NCBI GenBank assembly: GCA_937952085.1
Contig: CALFYQ010000323.1
Span: 1-12,623 of the forward strand
Source of the DNA: an uncultured Paracoccaceae bacterium
GTDB lineage: Bacteria > Pseudomonadota > Alphaproteobacteria > Rhodobacterales > Rhodobacteraceae
DNA: 12,623 nucleotides
Direction of reading: 5' to 3'
The notes beneath the pieces are model-generated. The model had not been told where the DNA came from, did no database searches, and saw nothing but the letters and a program-made list of their open reading frames with translations. A program made the position numbers and the translations under genes. Shown here one piece after another: positions 1 through 7,645 of the stretch (within the stretch, counting starts at the first letter, position 1; every line of letters starts with the position of its first letter).

Positions 1-1553
1 TTCGCCAGCGCCGGCGAGAGGAAGGCGAGATCGACGATCTGAAGGGCGCGGGACCAGGACAGTCCTTCCGCGGCGGCGATAGCTTCGATCGAGCCGCCCG
101 CCTTGATCGCTTCGAGCCAGTCGAGGCCGCGGGCGAGATTGCGGAGGAACGCATCGTCCATCTCCGGCGGCGCGACGTCGCCGACCACCAGCCGCGCCTC
201 CGCGCCGCGGCGGCGCATGGTCAGCGGCGCGGCGATGGCGAGCGCGGAGGTTTCGATGCGATCGATGGGCAGACCGACGCGCTCCGCAATCGATGCGGCT
301 TGGAGCTCGACTTCCAATTGGTCCGGTGTGACACGGCCGGCGCTGACCATCCCGCCGAGAAGACTGGCGCCGCCATCAGCGATCAGGTCGCTGGCCAAGT
401 GTCGCTGCGCCCGGCCGGCCTGTTCGATCTCGGCGACGCTCGGACGCTGGATGGCGTGGAGCGCGAAGTCAGGCGCGCTGATGCGGTTGGCGATGGCCTC
501 GGCGACCGCTCGCTCAAGCGCCGGCGCCGGAATGCGCCAGCCCGAGCGATCCGGTTCACCCGTCCGTGCGATCAGCCGATTGGAGATATAGTAGCGATAG
601 CGCCGCCCCTTCTTGTTGGCGTGGCTGGGCGTCAGGCGATCACCAGTCTCGTCGATGAACTTCCCAAGCAGCGGAGCCGCCTCTCGAAGCGGGCGTTCGC
701 CCCTCGGTCTCGCCGCGCCATCGGCAAGCCGCGCCTGAACCTCGGACCAGACTGCTTCCTCGACGATCGCATCGTGCGCGCCCTCGTAGGTCTTCGCGCC
801 ATGGCGGATCCGGCCGATATAGACCGGGTTGGTGAGCAGGTAATGGATCTGCCCCCGGCTCATCGGAACGCCGCCGCGAGTAGATCCGTCTGCACCGATG
901 GTCGCCTTGGTGCGGAAGCCGCGGCGCGCCGCCTCTGTCACCACCACCCGGAGGCTTCCGAGTTTGAGATAGAGCCGGAAGAGCGCTCGGACCGTCTCCG
1001 CCTCTTCCTCGTTGATGACCAGCGTCCGCTCCTTCGCCTCGTAGCCGAGCGGGACCACCCCGCCCATCCACATGCCCTTGCGCTTCGAGGCGGCGATCTT
1101 GTCGCGGATGCGCTCGGCCGCGACCTCCCGCTCGAACTGCGCGAAGGAGAGAAGCACGTTGAGCGTGAGCCGGCCCATGCTGGTCGCCGTGTTGAAGGAC
1201 TGGGTCACCGAGACGAAGGAGGCCCCCACCTTGTCGAAGCGCTCGACCAGCTTGGCGAAGTCGGCGAGCGACCGGGTCAGCCGGTCCACCTTATAGACCA
1301 CCACCCGCTCGATCCGCCCCGCCTCGATCTCCAGGAGAAGCCGCTGCAAGGCTGGCCGCTCCAGCGTGCCGCCGGATATGCCGCCATCGTCGTAGCGTTC
1401 CTTCGCCAGCACCCAGCCCTCGTGCTTCTGGCTGGCTACATAGGCGGCGCAGGCCTCGTACTGGGCGTCGAGGCTGTTGAAGGCCTGCTCCAGTCCCTCC
1501 TCGGACGACTTCCTCGTATAGATCGCGCAGCGAACCTTGCGGCGCTCGCTCAT
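1..1553 (-). CDS. Serine recombinase (resolvase/invertase family), C-terminus cut by window edge
   Basis: A continuous open frame starts at ATG 1553 and reaches the window edge without a stop (517 codons visible). Residues 8–150 form a resolvase-type catalytic domain. The nucleophile region IYTRKSS gives Ser16 as the likely catalytic serine. VVVYKVDRLTR supplies the conserved Asp90, Arg91 and Arg94, and FERE..AERIRDK (140–152) opens the long helix. Residues 165–275 fit the 'recombinase' DNA-binding domain (PF07508 type). A tail motif GDRLTPSHANKKGRRYRYY follows at 304–322. The last visible part (SIEAIAAAEGLSWSRALQIV) resembles the C-terminal helix-turn-helix of this recombinase group, so perhaps only 20–40 residues are missing. 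No cysteine occurs after residue 35, so the usual four-Cys zinc ribbon is absent. The gene overlaps the upstream DUF2924 gene by ATGA, implying translational coupling. Family assignment is secure; whether it acts as an element integrase is inference. Confidence 0.93.
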   Translation of the reverse strand, partial: MSERRKVRCAIYTRKSSEEGLEQAFNSLDAQYEACAAYVASQKHEGWVLAKERYDDGGISGGTLERPALQRLLLEIEAGRIERVVVYKVDRLTRSLADFAKLVERFDKVGASFVSVTQSFNTATSMGRLTLNVLLSFAQFEREVAAERIRDKIAASKRKGMWMGGVVPLGYEAKERTLVINEEEAETVRALFRLYLKLGSLRVVVTEAARRGFRTKATIGADGSTRGGVPMSRGQIHYLLTNPVYIGRIRHGAKTYEGAHDAIVEEAVWSEVQARLADGAARPRGERPLREAAPLLGKFIDETGDRLTPSHANKKGRRYRYYISNRLIARTGEPDRSGWRIPAPALERAVAEAIANRISAPDFALHAIQRPSVAEIEQAGRAQRHLASDLIADGGASLLGGMVSAGRVTPDQLEVELQAASIAERVGLPIDRIETSALAIAAPLTMRRRGAEARLVVGDVAPPEMDDAFLRNLARGLDWLEAIKAGGSIEAIAAAEGLSWSRALQIVDLAFLSPALA

Positions 1554-1969
1554 CGCCGCCCCGCAAGGCCGAAGAAGCGGGGGCCGGACCATTTGGCTCC
1601 GGTGATCGCCTTCGCGATCGCCGAGAGCGAGGTCCAGGTCTCGCCGCGCCAGCGCCAGCCGTCCTCAAGCGCCTCCACCTCGTGGATCACCCCATTCCAC
1701 TCGCGGACGAGGCGGGTTCCGGGCCGCGCCGACGATGCGGCCGTGGCCTTGCCACCCGTCGCCGCCTTCAGCGCCCGCAGCACCTTCGGCGCGTGACCGC
1801 CGAACGCCTTCTTCTGGATCTCCCAGGCGAGGGCCTTCCGCATCAGCGCCGGCGGCACGTCCGACGCCGGCGGCGCGCTGAACGCCCTTGTCCAGCGCGC
1901 CGCCAGTTCCACCCGGGCGAGGCCGCCGAGCGCGGCGACCTCTCGGGCGACGTCCTCTTCGCGGCTCAT
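1550..1969 (-). CDS. DUF2924 family protein
   Basis: This is a 139-residue protein of unknown function. It matches the DUF2924 pattern: a helical N-terminal half (ELAARWTRAF, then a PPALMRKALAWEIQKKAFGG segment near residues 39–58) and a C-terminal half containing GTRLVREWNG, a Trp-rich beta segment (EDGWRWRGETWTSLSAIAK) and the closing TGAKWSGPRFFGL. The last motif is the family hallmark. Start ATG 1969 overlaps the stop of the DUF3489 frame by four bases, and its own TGA overlaps the recombinase ATG by four bases, so all three are one transcription unit. In Alphaproteobacteria this family is repeatedly found directly upstream of serine recombinases. A role as recombinase accessory or DNA-binding partner is inferred from that association only. 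Confidence 0.9.
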   Translation of the reverse strand: MSREEDVAREVAALGGLARVELAARWTRAFSAPPASDVPPALMRKALAWEIQKKAFGGHAPKVLRALKAATGGKATAASSARPGTRLVREWNGVIHEVEALEDGWRWRGETWTSLSAIAKAITGAKWSGPRFFGLAGRR

Positions 1970-2328
1970 TGCGCCGCGTCAGTCGGGCGCGCCGCGATCC
2001 GGTAGCGGCTCGCCCAGCCGCCCGCGGGCTTCTCCGCCTCGATCGTGAATTCGGCCTTGCGGAGCCCGGTGAGCGCCGCTCGCGTCGTGTGCGGCAGCCA
2101 GCCGAGCGTCTCGCTGATCGCGGCGACCTCCGCACCGCCCTTCCGGCTCAGGAGCTTGATCAGCTACTCGCGCTTGGTCTCGGCGCGAGCCGGCGTCTTC
2201 TTCGACCCCGGCGTCCGCGCGGCCTTCGGCTTGGCGGCTGCTCTGGTCTTCACGGCCGGCTTCCGCTTCGGCGCAGCGGCATCCGGCGGAATCGGCGTCT
2301 CGGTCTCGATCTGGGTGATCTCGGTCAT
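1966..2328 (-). pseudogene. DUF3489 family protein, interrupted by in-frame amber codon
   Basis: From ATG 2328 to TGA 1966 a 121-codon frame reads as a DUF3489 protein apart from one TAG at 2166–2164 (codon 55). A GGAG ribosome-binding site at 2339–2336 lies 7 bases before the start. Residues 1–54 are a Lys/Ala/Pro-rich, probably disordered basic tail. After the TAG come LIKLLSRKGGAEVAAISE and LGWLPHTTRAALTGLRK, the winged-helix-like core that defines the family, ending with a YRIA strand. The TAG sits where relatives usually have a sense codon just before the conserved LI. A single C-to-T change from CAG (Gln) would explain it. As written, only the tail would be made and the DNA-binding domain lost, unless the stop is suppressed. 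No ATG follows the TAG in frame for restart. The frame otherwise stays intact and keeps both four-base overlaps, so the lesion looks recent or is a sequencing error. Confidence 0.85.
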
Positions 2329-2834
2329 GGTCCGTCTCCGGCTTCGGCGCGGACCGTTTCCGCGCCTCCTACCGGGGCGAGCCCGGACCGGCCGGGCGGC
2401 ACGCTGCGGGGCCGTTCAACTCACCCGCGGCGCAGGTCGACCAATGCTTCCGGGACGGACGAAGTCCAGTCAATTGGGGGGCCTCGCAACCACGCAATCG
2501 GCGCTTCCTGGATGATGGCCGGGCGTCAAGTCGCGCGGAAAACGAGACGTCGGCGCGGCATGCGAGCGACGCGGCGCAGGAACCGAAGAGCGGTTTTTCG
2601 GAACGCGATCCGGCAGCGACCGCCGCCGCGAGACAGAGGCGCCGGTCGGGGACGCGATATCTATGCTGATTCAGCGGTCATTCGCAGCCGTGCGCAAACG
2701 CATGTGCGCTTTCTGCAGAACCGATCTAGCATCTGGCGTCATCCACGGCAGCCATTCGCAAGGCGCCAGCCGCTCCCCTGTCGCCCGTCGGCCAGCTGCC
2801 GGGCGCGCCCTTTTCCTGGAGGCGACGTTCGCCG
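2329..2834. other. Intergenic region between recombinase trio and exported-protein gene
   Basis: These 506 bases separate the divergent recombinase trio and the exported-protein gene. No convincing gene was found on either strand: the open frames here lack recognisable protein motifs and a good ribosome-binding site. Just upstream of the trio is a small GC-rich inverted repeat (GCCCGG at 2381–2386 and CCGGGC at 2392–2397, 5-base loop), about 53 bases before the DUF3489 start. The part from about 2655 to 2760 is less GC-rich than its surroundings and is the likeliest place for promoters, but no clear -35/-10 pair could be read. No tRNA gene or attachment-site repeat is visible. Confidence 0.5.
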
Positions 2835-4556
2835 ATGAGAAGCCGTGCCGCACTTGTCCTAATCTTCGCCGCGCCGCTCTTTCCCGGCGCCGCCCTCGCC
2901 GACTTCCGCTTGCCGGAGTGCGGCGCGCTCGCCGAATGGGCCCGGGGCGTCGACTTCAAGACCCAGCGCAAGCTGAATCCCTACACGACCTACGCCTGGC
3001 TGGAGGATTTCCTCGGCGCGGAGATGGTCTCCCTCTACGGCAAGCCTGCCTCGGAATTCACGATCGCGGAGGCGGCGGAGGCGCGCGACGACGCCGAGGC
3101 CTGCGGCAAGACGCTGGACAAGGCGGACCGCAAGCTGCTCGGCGCCGTCGAGAAGCAATTCGCCAAGGTGGTGGGGCCCCTCGCGGCGAACCGCGACAAG
3201 GCGCTGGCCGATCTGGCTCCGGCGCTCGACGCCTTCGCGGCGACGCCGCCCGGCGGCGACAAGCTTCGCATGATCGCTGCGCTGAGGGCTTTCGCCGCCG
3301 GCGACGGGCGCGGCGTCTCCACGGCCGCATCGGGCATCTCGCGCGAGGGGGACAAGGTGCTGGACGGACTGCTGGCGCCGATGAGGCTGCTGCCGCTCGA
3401 CCTCGCCACCGCGGCGGTCCTGCCCGCGGCGCTGGAGGCGGAGCCCGCCTCGCTCGACGCCGTGATGGAAGAGCTTCGCGCCGAGTACGCCGCGCTGGAG
3501 GCCAGCGAACGCACGTTGCAGCGCTGGGACGGCGCGGTCGAGAAGATCGAACGCCCGGTGGCCAGGCTGATGCCGCCCGAGGCGGCCCCGCGACTCGGCG
3601 AGTTGGCCGCCGCGCGCCGGGCCGAGATCGAGGATGAGCTTGCCGGCGCCCAGATTGCGCGGCTGGAGGCGATGGGCGCGGGCCCGGGAACGATCGCCGA
3701 GATCGAACGCGTCGCCGCCGGGAACCTGCTGCGTCAACTATCCCCCGACGCCGCAGAGCGCTTCCGGCAGAGCCTCGCCGCACGGCGCCAGGCGATCGCT
3801 CTGGCGCTGGTCGCCGAAGTCCCGAACGACCCCGCTTCTCTTGCGCGCCTGCGTGACCTTGAGCAGGCGCTGGCTCAGAGCGCGCTCGCCTCGGACGCCG
3901 ACCGGGCCGGGATCGGCGAGGCGGTCGCCGCCCGCAGGGCCGAGGTCGCCGCCGAAGTCGCCAGGGAGCTTCTGGCCGCCGTTGCGGCGGTCAGGTTCGA
4001 GACCGAAGCGTTCGAAGAGCTGGACCGGCTGTCGGACCCGCGCCTGCTGAGCCACCTCGCGCCCGCCGACGCCGACGCGGTGCGCGCCGCCGCCGACGCC
4101 CGCCGCGCCGAAATCGGCGAGCGGATCTCCCGCCAGATTCGCGAAGACCTGGCCGGTCTGGCCGAGAACGAGCAAGCGCTGGCGGTGATCGACACCACCG
4201 TGCTGCCGGGCGCGACGGCCCTTCCGCCCTCGGCGCGCCCCTGGCGCGACGAGCTGCTCGCCGCCGCCGTCGCCCGCCGCAACGAGATCCTGGCGCAGAT
4301 CACCTACGAGCAGCGCGGCGCGCTGGAGGGCCGGGTCTACGCGACCCGCGACCGCGCGCTCAAGGTCGAGTTCCGCGATGACGACGAAGCCTATGTCACC
4401 GAGCCTTCCGGCCAGACCGTGGTCGCCGCCTATGAGGAGGTCGGCGACGAGGAGGTGAAGCTGGCGCTTCCCCAGGCGACGCTGGTGCTCAAGCGCGAGG
4501 GACGCTGGCTGGTCGGCGGCCCCTTGCAGCTCCAGCGGACCGACGATGCAAAGTGA
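2835..4556 (+). CDS. Unrecognised exported helical-repeat protein
   Basis: A 573-residue protein of unknown function. The N-terminus has a clear Sec signal peptide: MRSR, a hydrophobic stretch LVLIFAAPLF, and ALA just before Asp23 as a signal peptidase I site, so the mature protein should be periplasmic. The only two cysteines, Cys29 and Cys90, both fall in the mature N-terminal domain and could form a disulfide. Residues 250–490 contain five helical repeats marked by Ala-Arg-Arg, with second arginines at 262, 318, 368, 424 and 482 (spacing 56, 50, 56 and 58). Residues 495–573 change character to a beta-rich domain (GRVYATRDRALKVEFRD, then TLVLKREGRWLVGGPLQL). A GGAGG at 2818–2822 lies 12 bases before the ATG, slightly long but usable. 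It appears monocistronic and is convergent with the catabolic operon. No catalytic motif was recognised; a scaffold or envelope role is only a guess. Confidence 0.8.
   Translation: MRSRAALVLIFAAPLFPGAALADFRLPECGALAEWARGVDFKTQRKLNPYTTYAWLEDFLGAEMVSLYGKPASEFTIAEAAEARDDAEACGKTLDKADRKLLGAVEKQFAKVVGPLAANRDKALADLAPALDAFAATPPGGDKLRMIAALRAFAAGDGRGVSTAASGISREGDKVLDGLLAPMRLLPLDLATAAVLPAALEAEPASLDAVMEELRAEYAALEASERTLQRWDGAVEKIERPVARLMPPEAAPRLGELAAARRAEIEDELAGAQIARLEAMGAGPGTIAEIERVAAGNLLRQLSPDAAERFRQSLAARRQAIALALVAEVPNDPASLARLRDLEQALAQSALASDADRAGIGEAVAARRAEVAAEVARELLAAVAAVRFETEAFEELDRLSDPRLLSHLAPADADAVRAAADARRAEIGERISRQIREDLAGLAENEQALAVIDTTVLPGATALPPSARPWRDELLAAAVARRNEILAQITYEQRGALEGRVYATRDRALKVEFRDDDEAYVTEPSGQTVVAAYEEVGDEEVKLALPQATLVLKREGRWLVGGPLQLQRTDDAK
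3582..4304 (+). repeat. Five protein-level helical repeats of about 50–58 residues
   Basis: Inside the exported protein (residues about 250–490) the motif helix–ARR–[AQN]–E/A–[IV] recurs five times: LAAARRAEIE, LAARRQAIAL, VAARRAEVAA, ADARRAEIGE and AVARRNEILA. Each is followed by an acidic or Leu-rich helix and a Pro- or Asp-containing turn. The DNA is not obviously repeated, so this is an old, diverged protein repeat and not a recent tandem duplication. Confidence 0.6.
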
Positions 4557-4632
4557 GGCCGGGCGCGGCGAGAAGGCGGACGGCGTGCATCTCGAGAGAG
4601 GGCGGGCTCGGCTGTCCAGCGTCTGCGCCGGC

Positions 4633-4657
4633 GCGGCGGGAGGTGAGCTCCCGCCGC
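4633..4657. terminator. Perfect 10-bp hairpin between convergent genes
   Basis: The arms GCGGCGGGAG (4633–4642) and CTCCCGCCGC (4648–4657) are perfectly complementary around a 5-base loop. The hairpin lies 77 bases after the stop of the exported-protein gene and 49 bases beyond the stop of the dehydrogenase gene on the other strand. It is therefore placed to end both transcripts. Neither strand has a T-run after it, so it is not a textbook intrinsic terminator. It could act with Rho or as a 3'-end stabiliser. Confidence 0.55.
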
Positions 4658-4705
4658 CCCTGCGTGACGGTCCTCAGGCGCCGAGCGCGTGCGCAGAAGG
4701 ACGCC

Positions 4706-5572
4706 TCAGCGGGGTTCCGGATAAAGCGTCACGATGGCGCTCGCATCGCGTTCCGCTCCGCCGCTGGCGTAGAGAAGGCGGAAGAGGGTCAGCGCCTGCG
4801 ACGCCATGGGCATTGCGACGTGGTGATCGCGCGCATCCGCCTGCAGCATCTCCAGGTCCTTCAGGACCTGCCTGACATAGCCGCGCGGCGCGAAATCCTT
4901 CGCCACCATCCGCTCGAATGCGATCGGCAAGAGATTGGAGCCGGCATGACCCATCTTCAGGGCGTCCGGAATTCTTGCGGCGTCCACGCCATGCGCTTCC
5001 GCAAGACGCAGCGCCTCGGCCAGGACGCAATAATTCGTCAGGACGATCGTCTGGTTGACGAGTTTCGTGGCCTGGCCGGCCCCGACGCCGCCCATATGCG
5101 CGACGTTTCCGAGCAGGCCTAGCACAGGTGCGACCGCTTCGAGCGCGGCCTCCGAGCCGCCCGCCATGATGGAGAGCGCGCCGGTCCGCGCTGCGTCCGG
5201 GCCGCCGGAAACGGGCGCGTCGACGAACGCCATGCCGGTTCTCTCGCGCAGCGTCTCGGCGAGGCGGAGGGTCGCGGCGATCTCCGTGGTGGAGTGATCG
5301 ACGAGCGTCTTGCCGTCGAGCCGCCCCGCTTCTGCGATGTCGGCCGCCACCGCCTCGACGGCCGCCGTATTCACCACGCAGACGAGAACGACATCGGCCG
5401 CCCGCGCGGCCTCGCCCGGGGACGCCGCCGGCGCGACGCCCCAGCGCGTTGCGGCTTCGACCTTCGCCGCGTCGACGTCATAGCCGATCACGTGGCGCCC
5501 GGTTTCGATCAGTCGGCGCGTGAAACCCTCGCCCATGAGACCGAGCCCGATGAAACCGACTGTCTTCGTCAT
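4706..5572 (-). CDS. NAD(P)-dependent beta-hydroxyacid dehydrogenase (HIBADH family)
   Basis: A 288-residue protein of the 3-hydroxyisobutyrate dehydrogenase / tartronate semialdehyde reductase family, of typical length. The N-terminal Rossmann fold opens with GFIGLGLMG (6–14), the dinucleotide-binding loop. The substrate motif DAPVSGGP is at 118–125. The catalytic lysine is Lys170 in GAGQATKLVNQ, and a second conserved Lys-Asp pair is in QVLKDL (Lys238, Asp239). The start was taken as ATG 5572 because it places MTKTVGFIGLG at the family's usual N-terminus and overlaps the gntR stop by ATGA; an upstream in-frame start at 5644 would add 24 residues with no family support. It is the last gene of the dctP operon and should oxidise a beta-hydroxy acid (or reduce a semialdehyde) derived from the imported substrate. 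Family members such as 2-hydroxy-3-oxopropionate reductase and L-threonate dehydrogenase cannot be separated by eye. Confidence 0.92.
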   Translation of the reverse strand: MTKTVGFIGLGLMGEGFTRRLIETGRHVIGYDVDAAKVEAATRWGVAPAASPGEAARAADVVLVCVVNTAAVEAVAADIAEAGRLDGKTLVDHSTTEIAATLRLAETLRERTGMAFVDAPVSGGPDAARTGALSIMAGGSEAALEAVAPVLGLLGNVAHMGGVGAGQATKLVNQTIVLTNYCVLAEALRLAEAHGVDAARIPDALKMGHAGSNLLPIAFERMVAKDFAPRGYVRQVLKDLEMLQADARDHHVAMPMASQALTLFRLLYASGGAERDASAIVTLYPEPR

Positions 5573-6330
5573 GGCGCGTCGACTTTCCGCAAGGGCTGCA
5601 TCGTGTCGGGGGCGATGGAGAGGCTCGCGGCGAGCCGCACCCACGACTTGTCGAGATGGCGCTGAAGCGCGAGCGCGGTCGGCGGACCGTCCCGCCGCTC
5701 CAGCGCCTCGATGATTTCCTGATGGTCGGCCACGGCCTCAGCCCAGTTTTCCGGCATATCGTTGCCGCGGAACCGAATGCGTTTCATGCGGGCGTGGAGG
5801 CGCAGATGCGCCGCCGAGAGGGTCGGATTCCGGGCGGCGCGGACGATCGCGAGATGGATGTCCTGGTTGAGCTGGAAATAGGGAAGCCGATCGGCGGCGC
5901 GATAGAGCTCCAGCATCCGCTCGTGCATCCGACGGATCTCGGCGATCTCCTGGTCGCTAGCCTCGGCGCAGGCGAGTTCGCCCGCCAGCGCCTCGAGGCG
6001 GGCGATCACGCGGAGCATGTCCCGCGCCTCGGCGGGCCCGAGCTTGCTCACCACGGCGCCGCGATTGGGCTGAAGTTCGATCAAGCCCTCGCCCGCCAGG
6101 ACCTTGAACGCCTCCCGAAGCGGCGTGCGGGAGATGCCGAACCGCTCGCACAGCTCGCGCTCGACGATGCGGGCGCCCTCCTCGAGGTGGCCCTCGACGA
6201 TCATGTCCCGCAAGCGCCCGGTCACCGTCTCGTGCAGCGAGCGCCAGCCGAGCGCTCCGGCGGCGTCGCCGGAATCGCGCGCGGGCCTGTTCGGCGGCGG
6301 CGTGTCGGTCGCTTCGGTTCCGCGCGTCAT
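5569..6330 (-). CDS. GntR-family transcriptional regulator, FCD subfamily
   Basis: A 253-residue regulator. Residues 31–98 form the GntR winged helix, with the recognition-helix signature ERFGISRTPLREAFKVLAGEGL followed by the wing (LQPNRGAVVSKL). Residues 104–230 form the all-helical FCD ligand domain. Its likely metal or carboxylate ligands are Asn155 and His159 (LNQDIH), His203 (ADHQEI) and His225 (QRHLDKS); many relatives have Asp at the Asn155 position. FCD regulators usually sense organic acids. The preferred start is ATG 6330, four bases after the dctM stop; a TTG at 6366 would add 12 residues inside dctM. No strong ribosome-binding site is visible, so translation probably depends on coupling to dctM. 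Lying within the transporter operon, it probably controls itself and the divergent operon through the palindromes at 9248–9283. Confidence 0.92.
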   Translation of the reverse strand: MTRGTEATDTPPPNRPARDSGDAAGALGWRSLHETVTGRLRDMIVEGHLEEGARIVERELCERFGISRTPLREAFKVLAGEGLIELQPNRGAVVSKLGPAEARDMLRVIARLEALAGELACAEASDQEIAEIRRMHERMLELYRAADRLPYFQLNQDIHLAIVRAARNPTLSAAHLRLHARMKRIRFRGNDMPENWAEAVADHQEIIEALERRDGPPTALALQRHLDKSWVRLAASLSIAPDTMQPLRKVDAP

Positions 6331-6334
6331 CGCG

Positions 6335-7615
6335 TCATCTGAGCAGCGACGGGAGCCAGAGCACAATACCCGGGAGCAACACGATCAGGACCAGCGTCGC
6401 CAGCAGCGCCGGATAGAAGGGTAGCATCGCGCGCAGGAGTTTCGTCATCGGCACGCCGGTCATGCTCGACAGCAGGAAGAGCGAGAGGCCGAAAGGCGGC
6501 GTGACCGTGCCGATCATCAGGTTGAAGACGACGATGATCCCGAGATGGATCGGATCGACGCCCGCCGCCAGCATCGGCGGCGCGATGATCGGCACCAGAA
6601 GCAGAGTCGCCGTCGTCGAGTCGATGAACATGCCGGCGATGAAGAAGATGACGTTCACGATCAGGAGCAAGAGAAGCGGGTTGTCGGCGATGCCCGAACT
6701 CCACGACGCGAACGCCTGGGGAATCTGCTCGACTGCGAGAATCCATCCGAACATCGCCGCCGCCGCCACGATGATGAGGATCGCCGCCGTGCCCCGCACG
6801 GTGTTGATCGCCGCCTCGCGGACGAACCGCCAGTTCATGTCGCGGTAGTAGAAGACGCCGACGGCGAGCACATAGATCACGCAGACCGCCGAAGCCTCGG
6901 TCGGCGTGAAGCTGCCCGACATCATTCCGCCGATCAGGAAGAGCGGCGCGAGCAGCGCGGGGAAGGCCGGCCAGAACGCGCCCCAGATTTCGCGCAGGGT
7001 CGGCCAGCGGGCCGCGCGCGGAAGGCCCCCGCGCATGGCGATGATCGCGGTCGCCAGCATCAGCATGGCGACGCAGAGGAGCGCCGGCACGATCCCGGCC
7101 ACGAGAAGCTGAAGCGCGGAGATCGAGGTGACGGAAGCGTAGATGATCAGCGGGATCGAGGGCGGAAAGATCGGGCCGACGATCGCCGAGGCGCCCGTGA
7201 CGGCGGCGGCGAGCGGGAGTTCGAATCCGCGGTCCTTCATCGCCTTGATCTCGATGCGCCCGAGCCCGCCGACATCGGCGAGCGCGGCCCCGGAGACGCC
7301 CGAGAAGATCAGGCTTGCGAAGATGTTCACCTGCGCAAGCCCGCCGTAGAGCCGCCCGACCATCACGTCGGCGAAGTGGAACAGTTTCTGCGTGATGCCG
7401 GCGGCGTTCATCAGATTGCCGACGAGGATGAAGACCGGCACCGCGACGAGGGGAAAGGAGTCGAGCGCGTAGAGCACACGCTGGCCGACGACGGCGAGCG
7501 GGATTCCCTGCCACCAGATATAGGCGACGGACGGGATCAGGATCGCGAAGGCGACCGGGAAGCCCAGCACGAACAGCGCGAAGAAGCTGAGAATGACCGC
7601 CAGTCCGAGATCCAT
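6335..7615 (-). CDS. dctM: TRAP transporter large membrane subunit (DctM)
   Basis: A 426-residue integral membrane protein, the usual length of DctM, with about a dozen hydrophobic segments. It forms the transport channel of a TRAP system, importing the substrate delivered by the periplasmic DctP, driven by the sodium gradient. Family landmarks are FSGVSGAALADVGGLG (first discontinuous-helix region), GPIFPPSIPLIIY, GSFTPTEASAV, GMFIDSTTA and NLMIGTVTPPFG, the two halves of the elevator-type core. Start ATG 7615 has GGAG at 7628–7625 nine bases upstream and follows the dctQ stop by 30 bases. The 3' end lies four bases before gntR. The sequence looks intact. Confidence 0.95.
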   Translation of the reverse strand: MDLGLAVILSFFALFVLGFPVAFAILIPSVAYIWWQGIPLAVVGQRVLYALDSFPLVAVPVFILVGNLMNAAGITQKLFHFADVMVGRLYGGLAQVNIFASLIFSGVSGAALADVGGLGRIEIKAMKDRGFELPLAAAVTGASAIVGPIFPPSIPLIIYASVTSISALQLLVAGIVPALLCVAMLMLATAIIAMRGGLPRAARWPTLREIWGAFWPAFPALLAPLFLIGGMMSGSFTPTEASAVCVIYVLAVGVFYYRDMNWRFVREAAINTVRGTAAILIIVAAAAMFGWILAVEQIPQAFASWSSGIADNPLLLLLIVNVIFFIAGMFIDSTTATLLLVPIIAPPMLAAGVDPIHLGIIVVFNLMIGTVTPPFGLSLFLLSSMTGVPMTKLLRAMLPFYPALLATLVLIVLLPGIVLWLPSLLR

Positions 7616-7645
7616 GCCGCGCCGCTCCGTCGGGTCTTGCGTCGT

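Noticed and set aside
300..1796. Long plus-strand open frame (498 codons) opposite the recombinase and DUF2924
   Set aside because: It is antisense to two genes with strong family motifs, has no recognisable domain, and is Pro/Arg/Ala-rich as expected for a shadow frame in high-GC DNA.
2578..2598. Small hairpin followed by T's in the intergenic region, terminator-like on the plus strand
   Set aside because: The stem has only five Watson–Crick pairs at its core plus G–U pairs, and there is no plus-strand gene upstream for it to terminate.
2692..2713. Repeated GTGCGC with a 5-bp inverted component in the intergenic region
   Set aside because: Too short and too common in GC-rich DNA to call an operator or repeat element without comparison to relatives.
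1888..2838. 316-codon plus-strand frame covering the intergenic stretch 2329–2834
   Set aside because: It is very Arg-rich, runs antisense through DUF2924 and DUF3489, has no domain, and ends inside the start of the exported-protein gene.
2671..2853. 60-codon minus-strand frame upstream of the exported-protein gene
   Set aside because: No ribosome-binding site or family resemblance; it overlaps the start of a better-supported gene on the other strand.
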